This document shows positions 24,741 through 32,605 of a stretch of 64,000 bases of DNA, one piece after another. A program made the position numbers and the translations under genes. Below the pieces are notes generated by a model. That model was not told the origin of the DNA. It did not search any database and saw only the letters and a program-made list of their open reading frames with translations. The DNA is from Streptomyces sp. H27-C3 (lineage in GTDB: Bacteria > Actinomycetota > Actinomycetes > Streptomycetales > Streptomycetaceae), in assembly GCF_030063415.1 (NCBI RefSeq), contig NZ_JASITA010000022.1, positions 59,235 to 123,234 of the forward strand, written 5' to 3'. Each line of letters starts with the position of its first letter. Positions within the stretch are counted from its first letter, which is position 1.

Positions 24741-24923
24741 TCACCCGGAGCAGGCCGTGCGCTGCGCCTCCTGCCACTCGCAGACGGCGCAGTACACGAC
24801 GCCCTTGACCGACTCGGAGTACTCGGTCGGCTCGCGACACAGCACACACTCGGCAAAGGGCGGGCCGCCCGCGACGGGTGTCTCGTGCGCCGGGATCTCG
24901 CAGTACGGGCCGCTGTCTTCCAT
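24741..24923 (-). CDS. Small protein with two CxxC-type pairs
   Basis: 60 residues. CVLCREPTEY and YCAVCEW form two CxxC pairs typical of a zinc ribbon, with a third Cys in PYCEIPAH. Such short zinc-ribbon proteins are common and uncharacterised in Streptomyces. It lies 43 bp upstream of the acetyltransferase gene on the same strand and may be co-transcribed. No function assigned. Confidence 0.65.
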   Translation of the reverse strand: MEDSGPYCEIPAHETPVAGGPPFAECVLCREPTEYSESVKGVVYCAVCEWQEAQRTACSG

Positions 24924-25130
24924 GTCTACGAGCCTACTCAGCCATGTCTACGTGCCTGCTCAGCCCGTACGAGCCCGCTCAGCCGGGTCGCGAGCTGAGG
25001 CGCACCGGGCCACCGCCGCCACCCCGCCCGCGCCCTCGACGCGGACCAGGGTGCGTGCGGGCGGGTCGAGGTCGACCCGCCCGCAGTAACGACCTCGGGG
25101 GCAATAGTGCGCGGGCCACCCCTACGCGTT

Positions 25131-25802
25131 TCAGGCGGTCGGCTTCGCTGTGAGCTCGCTGGGCCGCACGATCACGAAGCCGTCGCCCTGGAGCATCAGC
25201 TGGACCGCCTCACCGGAACCGCCGCGCACCATCGATCCGACGGACTGCGAGCGGTGCAGGCTGGTGTTGAGCTGCGCGCTCCAGCCGACCACCGCGTCGG
25301 TGTCGACGTACACGGGCTGCTGCTGGGTCACGGGGATCACGATGGGGTTGCCCTCACAGATCACGGCGAGCTTGCCGTATCCGGTGAAGAGGCTGTTGAA
25401 AAGCCCGCCGCCGGTCATGCCGGCGCCCTTCACTGTCTTGATCTCGTACGAGAGGGTCGCGTCGAAGCACAGCACATTGCGGCCGTTGACGGTGAGCGCG
25501 TCGCCCTGGTCGATGTCGACGATGAAGCAGTTCTGCGCCTCGTGCGCGAACCACGCCTCGCCCTGGCCGGTGACCGCCATGAGGGCCAGGCCCTCACCGG
25601 TGACGGCGCGCTTGAGCATGCCGCCGATGCCCTGGCCCTTGCGCTCGAACTGGAGATTGCCGCGGAAGGCGATCATCGAGCCCTGCCGCGCGTGCATCTC
25701 GCCGTTGACGGCGTACTTGACCGACTTGGCGTTCTGGAGAGTCATCCCGGGGACGGTGGCTTGCTGCGCCATGTTCTCTGAGGCAAAAAGATCGCTCTTC
25801 AT
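25131..25802 (-). CDS. AIM24 family protein
   Basis: About 223 residues. VKYAVNGEMHARQGSMIAFRG, LMAVTGQGEAWFAHEAQNCF and YVDTDAVVGWSAQLNTSL are repeating beta-strand blocks of the AIM24 (TRAP-like/TerB-neighbour) fold. The family is named after a mitochondrial protein needed for inner-membrane organisation; bacterial members are uncharacterised and sometimes sit near stress genes. ATG at 25802 with GAGG ten bases upstream; an ATG nine bases earlier is possible. No signal peptide. Divergent from the PTH2 gene. Confidence 0.82.
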   Translation of the reverse strand: MKSDLFASENMAQQATVPGMTLQNAKSVKYAVNGEMHARQGSMIAFRGNLQFERKGQGIGGMLKRAVTGEGLALMAVTGQGEAWFAHEAQNCFIVDIDQGDALTVNGRNVLCFDATLSYEIKTVKGAGMTGGGLFNSLFTGYGKLAVICEGNPIVIPVTQQQPVYVDTDAVVGWSAQLNTSLHRSQSVGSMVRGGSGEAVQLMLQGDGFVIVRPSELTAKPTA

Positions 25803-25890
25803 GAGGTGCATCCTCACCCGGACGGCCTCCCTCCGCCAAGACGCCACGGGAATCCGGCTGTGCGGGAATCCGGCTGGCAGACTGGGGCGA

Positions 25891-26685
25891 GTGAGCACCG
25901 ACGACACCCCCGACAGTCCCTTCCGGCACGAGCAGACGGCACGCGACGAGGCACCGCAGTATGTGCTGCCTCTGGTCGTCCACATCGAGAAGACCGAGCC
26001 ACCGACCCGTACGAACGCCCTGGAGACCGCGGCGCGCGCGGTGCTGGTGATGCTCTCGGACGAGCGCTCGCTGGGTGAGGGCGAGTGGGCCGAGGCCGTA
26101 CGGGACTGGCAGGACGCCCGGATCCGCAAGGTGGTGCGGCGGGCCCGCGGGGCGGAGTGGCGCAAGGCGTCGGCACTGCCCGGCATCACGGTCACCGGAG
26201 GCGGAGCGGAAACGGGGGACGCGGCCGAGGTGGCGACGGACGGGGCCGAGGGTGCGGCGGGCGCGGCGGACGCCGCCGAGGTGCGGGTCTTTCCGCCAGT
26301 GCCGCTGGACGGCTGGCCCAAGGAGCTGGCGAAGCTCCAGGTGTCGGGGACCGACCTGGACGACCCGGAGCCGCCGCCCGCCCCCGATCCGACGGCCCCC
26401 GTGCTGTGGCTGAGCCCGGAGCTGGGCATGTCGGCGGGCAAGGCGATGGCGCAGGCCGGGCACGGGGCGCAACTGGCCTGGTGGGAACTGTCGGAGGCGG
26501 AGCGCGTGGCCTGGCGGGACGCCGGATTCCCGCTGTCCGTACGGACGCCTCCGGCCGACAGATGGCGGGAGCTCACCACGAGCGGGCTGCCGGTGGTCCG
26601 GGACGCGGGGTTCACGGAGATCGCCCCGGGCTCCTGCACGGTGGTCGCCGATCACCCCGCGCTCCGCCCGTCGCGACACGTCTGA
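25891..26685 (+). CDS. PTH2 family peptidyl-tRNA hydrolase
   Basis: About 264 residues. The C-terminal 120 residues are the PTH2 fold: ELGMSAGKAMAQAGHGAQLAW has the invariant Lys and the QxxHA-like Gly/His/Ala block, and PVVRDAGFTEIAPGSCTVVA is the final strand pair. The N-terminal part (VLPLVVHIEKTEPPTRTNAL) is specific to the actinobacterial form, with an Ala/Glu-rich linker between. Expected to release peptides from peptidyl-tRNA as an archaeal/eukaryotic-type backup of Pth. GTG at 25891; CAGACT at 25878-25883 may be a -10 box for a leaderless transcript. Confidence 0.75.
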   Translation: MSTDDTPDSPFRHEQTARDEAPQYVLPLVVHIEKTEPPTRTNALETAARAVLVMLSDERSLGEGEWAEAVRDWQDARIRKVVRRARGAEWRKASALPGITVTGGGAETGDAAEVATDGAEGAAGAADAAEVRVFPPVPLDGWPKELAKLQVSGTDLDDPEPPPAPDPTAPVLWLSPELGMSAGKAMAQAGHGAQLAWWELSEAERVAWRDAGFPLSVRTPPADRWRELTTSGLPVVRDAGFTEIAPGSCTVVADHPALRPSRHV

Positions 26686-26820
26686 ATCAGCTTGCTCCTG
26701 AGTCGCGTTGAACACGTCGACTGCGTCACACGTACCTACGAATACCTGTGATTGGGTTGTCCGGCCGTTCAGTAGGCGGTTGGTTCGACGGTGGTAACGC
26801 ATCGGCTCGGGAGACACATT

Positions 26821-27609
26821 TTGTTGCGACGTATCAACGGCACAGCGCTCATCATCGCGGCACTTGTCGCCACCCTCGGCGCGCTCGCTTTCCCCGTGTG
26901 GTCCTACGCGGACCGCTCGGGAACGGGCGAGGCGAATCTCAACGCCTCGTCCGTCGGGACCCAGTGGGGCCCGCTGTCCGCCGCCGACCGCGATCTGCTG
27001 GTGAAGGTGCGGCTGGCGGGCCTGTGGGAACTGCCCGCGGGCCAGCAGGCGATCGAGCGGGCGCCCAGTGAGGCCATCAAGGAGGCGGGTGACCACCTGA
27101 TCGTCGGCCACTCGGACCTCGACAAGCGGGCCCGTCTAGTGGCCGCGCAGCTCAACGTGCCGCTGCCGAACCAGCCCACGGAGCAGCAGCAGGGCTGGCT
27201 CAGGGAGCTGTCGGCGGCCACCGGCCAGGAGTACGAGCGCAAGTTCGCCAACCTCCTGCGCAACGCGCACGGCAAGGTCTTCTCGGCGATCGCCCAGGTG
27301 CGGCACACCACCCGCAACTCCCTGATCCGGCAGTTGGCGACCGACTCCAACCAGACCGTCCTGGACCACATCACCATGCTGGAGGCCACCGGCCTCGTCG
27401 ACTTCGACGCCATGGCCAACGAGGCGGCGGGTGGCGCCACCGCGAGTCCCTCGGGGCCGCCGCCGCCCAATGGCGCGGTCACCGTGCCCTCGGCGCCGGC
27501 CGTGCAACCGACCGGGGGCCAGAGCGCCACATCGAAGCCCTCCGCGCAACCGACCGGGGAAATCGGCAGGCCCGCGGTCAATACGAACCGCCCCGAGCCC
27601 TCGCCGTAG
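26821..27609 (+). CDS. DUF4142 family exported protein
   Basis: About 262 residues from TTG at 26821 with GGGAGAC seven bases upstream; GTG at 26791 lacks such a site. Residues 1-30 are a signal peptide or anchor (LIIAALVATLGALAFPVWSYA). The central part, LSAADRDLLVKVRLAGLWEL through EGGDHLIVGHS-like and FANLLRNAHGKVFSAIAQVRH, is a helical DUF4142 domain, ferritin-like in its helix pattern. The last 70 residues are a Pro/Ser/Thr-rich low-complexity tail. The domain's function is unknown. It is the first gene of a set with the MNIO enzyme gene, whose ATG is 117 bp downstream. Confidence 0.78.
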   Translation: MLRRINGTALIIAALVATLGALAFPVWSYADRSGTGEANLNASSVGTQWGPLSAADRDLLVKVRLAGLWELPAGQQAIERAPSEAIKEAGDHLIVGHSDLDKRARLVAAQLNVPLPNQPTEQQQGWLRELSAATGQEYERKFANLLRNAHGKVFSAIAQVRHTTRNSLIRQLATDSNQTVLDHITMLEATGLVDFDAMANEAAGGATASPSGPPPPNGAVTVPSAPAVQPTGGQSATSKPSAQPTGEIGRPAVNTNRPEPSP

Positions 27610-27654
27610 GAGGGACGGCATCGCGGCGGTAACCTCAAATCAACCTCTGAACAT

Positions 27655-27717
27655 CCCCTCCTGCGGGTTCGATGCCGCGCGCCGGGGCCATTACCCCTGC
27701 ACGAAGCGCAGGAGGGG
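27655..27717 (+). promoter_or_regulatory. Long leader hairpin covering the Shine-Dalgarno of the MNIO gene
   Basis: CCCCTCCTGCG at 27655-27665 pairs perfectly with CGCAGGAGGGG at 27707-27717, which contains the Shine-Dalgarno AGGAGGGG of the gene starting at 27727. Inside, TTCG (27668-27671) pairs with CGAA (27702-27705), TGC with GCA, and GGGG (27684-27687) with CCCC (27694-27697) around a 6-nt loop. The structure would hide the ribosome binding site, so it looks like a translational control element, not a terminator: it is 10 bp from the start codon and has no T-run. Confidence 0.6.
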
Positions 27718-27726
27718 GACACCCAC

Positions 27727-29238
27727 ATGGAGCGTCTGGGAATAGGAATCGGCTGGCGTCCCGAGATCGCGGACACGGTGGAGCGGCTGCCCGGCATCGA
27801 CTGGGTCGAGGCGGTCGCGGAGAACATCTGCCCCGGCCACATCCCCGAATCCCTGCTGCGCCTGCGTGCCCGCGGCACGAAGGTGATCCCGCACGGGGTC
27901 TCGCTGGGCCTGGGCGGCGCGGACCGCCCCGACCCGGACCGCCTGGCCGACCTGGCGGCCCGCGTGGAGGCGCTGGGCTCCCCCCTGGTCACCGAGCACA
28001 TCGCGTTCGTACGGGCGGGCGGCCCGCTCACCGCCTCACCGCGGCTGGAGGCGGGGCATCTGCTGCCGGTCCCCCGCACCTGGGACGCCCTGCACGTGCT
28101 GTGCGAGAACGTCCGGGTCGCGCAGGACTCGCTGCCGGTGCCGCTCGCCCTGGAGAACATCGCCGCGCTGATCAACTGGCCCGGCGAGGAGATGACCGAG
28201 GGGCAGTTCCTGGCCGAACTGGTGGAGCGCACCGGCGTACGGCTGCTGATCGACGTGGCCAACCTCCACACGAACCGGGTGAACCGCGGCGAGGACCCGG
28301 CCGCGGCGCTGGACGAACTCCCGGTGGAGGCGATCGCGTACGTCCATGTCGCGGGCGGCGTGGAGAAGGACGGCGTCTGGCACGACACCCACGGGCACCC
28401 GGTGTCGCGCCCGATCCTGGACATCCTCGCCGAGCTGCGCTCCCGCACGGACCCGCCGGGGGTGCTCCTGGAGCGGGACGAGAACTTCCCGTCGCCGGAT
28501 GAACTGGCCGCGGAACTGGCGGAGATACGTACGACACTGACCGCCCCGCGCACACGGCCCACGACCGGCGGGTCCCAGCGGCCCGGCGCGACAGCCCCCG
28601 AGGGGACGGGCCACCGTCCCCTCGGGACTCCGGCCGCACCGCGCGGCGACGCACGCGCCGCCGGGTGGCCGGGGGTCGGCACCCGGCTTCGGGAACGGGA
28701 CGCAGAAAGGTCGGACCCGCCCTCCGTGGCCCCGACCGCACCGTGCGCCACCGCAAGCGCCGCCAGGGGTCCGGGATCCGGCCCCCTGCTCCGGGAAGGG
28801 CCGGGCCAGGGGGAAGGCGCCGCCGACACCCGCACGCACGTCGCGCTCGCCCAGACCGCCCTCCTGTCCTCCCTCGTGGCCGGCACCCCTGCCCCCGAGG
28901 GCTTCGACTCCACGCGGCTGCGCGTCCAGAGCCGCGCGCTCGCCGGCAAGCGGGCCGACGTCGTCGCCAAGGTCGCCCCCGAGCTGGCTGAGATCCTCGG
29001 TGACGGCTACCGGCTCGCGTTCCTCGCCTACGCCAAGTCCCTCCCGATGTCGGACGGTTACCGTCGCGACGCACTGGATTTCGCCGAGCAGCTGCTGGTC
29101 ACCGACCCGCCGTCGGACGCCGTCGTACGCCGCAGGCTGACCCACTGGTGGCAGGACCACTCCGGGCCGCGCCCGACCCGTCGGGCGACCCGCATCGTCC
29201 GGGCGGCGCGTGCCGCGATCAGCAGGGAGGCCAGGTGA
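27727..29238 (+). CDS. DUF692/MNIO multinuclear iron oxidase-like protein fused to a C-terminal helical domain
   Basis: 503 residues. Residues 1-272 form a DUF692 (UPF0276, now MNIO) TIM barrel with the family's metal ligands: His56 (IPHGVS), His91 (TEHIAF), Glu143 (LENIAAL), Asp176 (IDVANLHTN), His207 (YVHVAGG), Asp220/His222/His224 (HDTHGH) and Glu249 (LLERDENFP). MNIO enzymes such as MbnB, TglH and BufB bind two or three irons and oxidise cysteine residues of ribosomal peptides with help from a partner protein. A 100-residue Pro/Gly/Arg linker leads to a helical domain (about 376-503) that resembles the DUF2063-type partner (BufC-like), so enzyme and partner may be fused; this is inference. 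No Cys-rich precursor peptide was found next to it. The next gene is a TIGR04222 membrane protein. Confidence 0.82.
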   Translation: MERLGIGIGWRPEIADTVERLPGIDWVEAVAENICPGHIPESLLRLRARGTKVIPHGVSLGLGGADRPDPDRLADLAARVEALGSPLVTEHIAFVRAGGPLTASPRLEAGHLLPVPRTWDALHVLCENVRVAQDSLPVPLALENIAALINWPGEEMTEGQFLAELVERTGVRLLIDVANLHTNRVNRGEDPAAALDELPVEAIAYVHVAGGVEKDGVWHDTHGHPVSRPILDILAELRSRTDPPGVLLERDENFPSPDELAAELAEIRTTLTAPRTRPTTGGSQRPGATAPEGTGHRPLGTPAAPRGDARAAGWPGVGTRLRERDAERSDPPSVAPTAPCATASAARGPGSGPLLREGPGQGEGAADTRTHVALAQTALLSSLVAGTPAPEGFDSTRLRVQSRALAGKRADVVAKVAPELAEILGDGYRLAFLAYAKSLPMSDGYRRDALDFAEQLLVTDPPSDAVVRRRLTHWWQDHSGPRPTRRATRIVRAARAAISREAR

Positions 29239-29320
29239 CGAGTCCCCGGGCGCACGACGGACGGTCCACATGCTGAACAGCCCATGGCGCCCCGCCGGGC
29301 CCTTCGCGTAGACATCCGCC

Positions 29321-30118
29321 ATGTTCTGGGTCCTCTTCCTCGCCGTGGCCTGCGCGGCAGTGGTGACCGCCTGCGCCAGGCTCTGCCTCGCTGCCACCGC
29401 CGCGGCCGACTTCGGCTCGGCGGCGGAGGCCACCGCCACGCAGCGCGCACTGGCCCTGCCCGAGGCCGCGTTCCTCACCGGCGGCCCGGCCAGGGTCGCG
29501 GATCTGACCCTGCTGTCGATGCACCGCCACCGCAGGCTGCTGCTCGCGCACACCGGTTGGGCGACCGTCGTGGACCCGGTGGGCCGTGACGACCTGGAGC
29601 GCTCCGTCATACGCGCGATCGGCTCCGGCGGGCAGGCCAGGACGGCGGCCGTACGGACCGCCACGGCTGCCGCGGGCGCTGTACGGGGCGTGGCCGACCG
29701 GCTGGTCGCCGCGGGCCTCGCCGTCCCCGACGCGACCAGGACATCCCTCAACACCGCGGTGCGCACGGTGCGGGGCGCGACTCTGCTCGTGCTGGCGCTG
29801 GGCGCCGTTTCCCTGCTGATGCCCGATCAGGAGCAGTCCGTCCGGCTGCACATCGTGGCCTGGTTCGCGCTGCCACTCGTCCTCAGTCCGGGCTGTCTCG
29901 TCGTGGCCCGGATGGAGGTCGGCTCGTACACCCGCTGGGCCTCCCCCACCGGCCTGCGGCTGCTCGGCGCGCTCGCGCCCCGGCCCGTCGGCGGCCATGA
30001 CGGCGCCGATGCCGAGTTCCTCACCGCCGTCGCCCTGCACGGCGCCCACGCCGTCGCGGACCCCGCTCTGCGGGCCGCTCTGACCAGCACCGGCAGCGGT
30101 CACGAGACATCCGTATGA
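29321..30118 (+). CDS. TIGR04222 domain membrane protein
   Basis: 265 residues. A hydrophobic N-terminal segment (VLFLAVACAAVVTACA), a cytoplasmic-type middle with FLTGGPARVADLTLLSMH, then two predicted transmembrane helices (ATLLVLALGAVSLLM and IVAWFALPLVLSPGCLVV) fit the TIGR04222 family. From memory, many relatives end in a Gly/Cys-rich tail; here the C-terminus (GSGHETSV) has none. Function unknown. It lies 82 bp after the MNIO gene and in the same direction, so a shared transcript is likely. No clear Shine-Dalgarno precedes the ATG at 29321. Confidence 0.7.
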   Translation: MFWVLFLAVACAAVVTACARLCLAATAAADFGSAAEATATQRALALPEAAFLTGGPARVADLTLLSMHRHRRLLLAHTGWATVVDPVGRDDLERSVIRAIGSGGQARTAAVRTATAAAGAVRGVADRLVAAGLAVPDATRTSLNTAVRTVRGATLLVLALGAVSLLMPDQEQSVRLHIVAWFALPLVLSPGCLVVARMEVGSYTRWASPTGLRLLGALAPRPVGGHDGADAEFLTAVALHGAHAVADPALRAALTSTGSGHETSV

Positions 30119-30193
30119 AGCATCGGGGTCATTGACCCCGACACCGGGCCCAGGTCCTTTACATCACCGGTCACCCCACCAGGATCCCTTTTG

Positions 30194-30199
30194 TAGGTT
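30194..30199 (+). promoter_or_regulatory. -10 element (TAGGTT) of the alpha/beta hydrolase gene
   Basis: TAGGTT matches the Streptomyces housekeeping -10 consensus and lies about 24 bp before the GTG start at 30223. No good -35 was picked out by eye. Confidence 0.4.
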
Positions 30200-30222
30200 A
30201 ATCGCATGAAGGGATGGCAGCG

Positions 30223-31839
30223 GTGAGAGCAGTTGTGATGTACGGGACCGTGGCATCCCTCGGTTCCCTGGTCCTGACGGCCCTCGTCGCCGTCCCCGCG
30301 GGCGGCGCCGAACCCCGCGCAGGCCAGCCCCGCGCCGCCGAGACCCTCGGCACCGCGGTGGCCGCCCGGCGTGCGGCCACCGCCGGTATCGCCTTCGGTG
30401 CCTGCCCCAAGGCCGAGGACCTGCCCGCCCCGGTCCGGTGCGGCACGGTCAAGGTACCGCTCGACTACGCCAAGCCCTCGGGCCGTCTGATCACCCTGAC
30501 CGTCAGCCGCGTCAAGGCGGGCGGGAAACCCACGGAGCGGCTGGGCGCGCTCGTCTACAACCCCGGCGGCCCCGGCGCCTCCAGCATGTACTTCCCGATG
30601 GCCGCCCAGATGCCCGAGTGGAAGCGCATCGGCGCGGCGTACGACTTCGTCGGCTACGCGCCGCGCGGCGTCGGCCGCTCCGCCACGCTCTCCTGCCAGA
30701 GCCCCAAGGACTTCACGAAGGCACCGACCAAGGACCCGGCCGAGCCCTCGGCCGCGTACCGGCAGGAGCGGATCGACCGGGCCAAGGCGTACGCCGACGG
30801 GTGCGCACGCAACGCGGGCGACGCGCTGCGCCACTATACGTCCCTCAACAACGCCCGTGACCTCGACGTCCTGCGGGCGGCGCTCGGCGAGCGGAGGCTC
30901 ACCTTCATGGGAGCCTCGTACGGCACCTACTTCGGCGCCCTGTACGCGACGCTCTTCCCCACCCATGTGCGCGGCATGGTCTTCGACTCGGCGGTCAACC
31001 CCGCCCCGGGGCAGATCTGGTACCGCAACAACCTCGACCAGTCACTGGCCTTCGAGCGCCGCTGGGCGGACTTCCGCACCTGGGTCGCCAAGCACCACAG
31101 GACCTACCTGCTCGGCGATACGCCGCGCGAGGTGCTGGCCAGTTACGAGAAGGTGCGCGCCGCGGTCGCCAAGAAACCGGCGGGCGGCAGCGTGGGGGCC
31201 GGCGAGCTCCAGTCGGCGTTCCTCAGAACGGTTTACTACGACGACTACTGGGCGATGCGGGCCACCGCGCTCAGCGAGTACCTCAAGGGCAACCCGAGGC
31301 CGCTGATCGACCAGGCAGCGCCCAAGCCCGAGGCCGCGTGGGACGACGAGAACGGCAACGCCGTGTACACCGCCGTCGAGTGCAACGACGCGCCCTGGCC
31401 GACCGACTGGCGGGTGTGGAACCGCGACAACACGGCGCTGGCGGCGCGCGCGCCCTTCGAGACCTGGGCCAACGCCTGGATGAATCTGCCCTGCGCCTTC
31501 TGGAGCGCGCCGCGCCAGGTGCCCCTCGATGTGCGCGTGGAGCCGGGCAAGCTGCCCCCGACGCTGATCCTGGCCGCCGAGCGGGACGCGGCGACGCCGT
31601 ACCCGGGCGCTCTGGAGCTGCAACGGCGGCTGCCGGGGTCCGCGCTGGTCACGGAGCGGAACGCCGGTACGCACGGCATCGGCGGTGGCGACAACGCGTG
31701 TGTCAACGGCCATCTGGAGAGGTATCTGCTGACCGGCCGGACGCCGGTGCGGCGCGCACAATGCGCGCCGCACCGGGAGCCGAACCCGGTGTCGCTGGAC
31801 GAACGAGCAGTGGCCAGAAGGCCTGCGCCCGCCGTCTGA
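30223..31839 (+). CDS. Secreted alpha/beta hydrolase, tripeptidyl aminopeptidase-like (S33)
   Basis: About 538 residues. The first 30 are a signal peptide (GSLVLTALVAVPAGGAEP). LVYNPGGPGASS is the oxyanion-hole region, FMGASYGTYFGALYA holds the nucleophile Ser, LAAERDAATPYPG the acid, and NAGTHGIGGGDNACV the His, giving a full catalytic triad. A helical cap lies between. Members of this family in Streptomyces remove tripeptides or proline-containing peptides from protein N-termini after export, for instance in the processing of secreted pro-proteins. GTG at 30223 is preferred (GAAGGGA nine bases upstream); the ATG at 30214 overlaps that site. Convergent with hemQ, 30 bp apart. Confidence 0.88.
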   Translation: MRAVVMYGTVASLGSLVLTALVAVPAGGAEPRAGQPRAAETLGTAVAARRAATAGIAFGACPKAEDLPAPVRCGTVKVPLDYAKPSGRLITLTVSRVKAGGKPTERLGALVYNPGGPGASSMYFPMAAQMPEWKRIGAAYDFVGYAPRGVGRSATLSCQSPKDFTKAPTKDPAEPSAAYRQERIDRAKAYADGCARNAGDALRHYTSLNNARDLDVLRAALGERRLTFMGASYGTYFGALYATLFPTHVRGMVFDSAVNPAPGQIWYRNNLDQSLAFERRWADFRTWVAKHHRTYLLGDTPREVLASYEKVRAAVAKKPAGGSVGAGELQSAFLRTVYYDDYWAMRATALSEYLKGNPRPLIDQAAPKPEAAWDDENGNAVYTAVECNDAPWPTDWRVWNRDNTALAARAPFETWANAWMNLPCAFWSAPRQVPLDVRVEPGKLPPTLILAAERDAATPYPGALELQRRLPGSALVTERNAGTHGIGGGDNACVNGHLERYLLTGRTPVRRAQCAPHREPNPVSLDERAVARRPAPAV

Positions 31840-31869
31840 TCTTCCGGGCCAGGATGACGGGACCGCCGG

Positions 31870-32601
31870 TCAGGCGAGTCCCGCCACCAAATCCGCGACG
31901 TCCTTGCGACGTCCGGTGTAGAAGGGCACCTCTTCGCGTACGTACATCCGGGTCTCGGACGCGCGGAGGTGCCGCATGAGGTCGACGATGCGGTAAAGCT
32001 CGTCGGCCTCGAAGGCCAGCAGCCACTCATAGTCGCCCAGCGAGAACGAAGCGACGGTGTTGGCGCGCACATCCGGGTAACCGCGGGCCATCTTGCCGTG
32101 CTCGGCGAGCATGCGGCGACGGTCCTCGTCGGGCAGCAGGTACCAGTCGTAACTGCGCACGAAGGGGTAGACGCTGATGTAGTCGCGCGGCGTCTCGTCG
32201 GCCAGGAACGCCGGGATGTGCGACTTGTTGAACTCGGCGGGCCGGTGCAGCGCCATGTTCGACCAGACCGGCTCCAGCGCGCGGCCCAGCTTGGTGCGGC
32301 GGAAGAGGTTGTACGCCTCCTGGAGCTCGTCCGAGGTCTCCGCGTGCCACCAGATCATGACGTCCGCGTCGGCGCGCAGGCCGGACACGTCGTACGTGCC
32401 GCGCACGGTGATGTCCTTCGCCGCGAGCTTGTCGAACAGCTCCTGCACCTCGTCCGCGTAACCGGCGCGGTCCTCGGGCAGCACGTCGCGCAGCTTGAAG
32501 ACGGACCACAGCGTGTAACGGATGACGTCGTTGAGGTCCTTGGCCTTCTTGCCTGCGTTCGGACCTCGGGGGGATGTCGCAGTCTCCGGGGCATCAGTCA
32601 T
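31870..32601 (-). CDS. hemQ: Coproheme decarboxylase (chlorite dismutase family)
   Basis: About 243 residues. The dimeric ferredoxin-like fold of the chlorite dismutase family shows ADVMIWWHAETSDELQEA in the first half and RDYISVYPFVRSYDWYLLP in the second; the Tyr in VYPFVRS lies at the radical-forming position of actinobacterial HemQ, and HIPAFLADE is close to the proximal haem ligand. Decarboxylates coproheme to protohaem, the last step of the Gram-positive haem route, using hydrogen peroxide. ATG at 32601 has GGGAGAA within the end of hemG, which stops 4 bp earlier, so hemG and hemQ are translationally coupled. Cytosolic. Confidence 0.93.
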   Translation of the reverse strand: MTDAPETATSPRGPNAGKKAKDLNDVIRYTLWSVFKLRDVLPEDRAGYADEVQELFDKLAAKDITVRGTYDVSGLRADADVMIWWHAETSDELQEAYNLFRRTKLGRALEPVWSNMALHRPAEFNKSHIPAFLADETPRDYISVYPFVRSYDWYLLPDEDRRRMLAEHGKMARGYPDVRANTVASFSLGDYEWLLAFEADELYRIVDLMRHLRASETRMYVREEVPFYTGRRKDVADLVAGLA

Positions 32602-32605
32602 AGGG

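Noticed and set aside
26904..28970. A 688-codon open frame on the complement of the DUF4142 and MNIO genes
   Set aside because: Ser/Arg-rich shadow of two well-supported genes, no recognisable domain.
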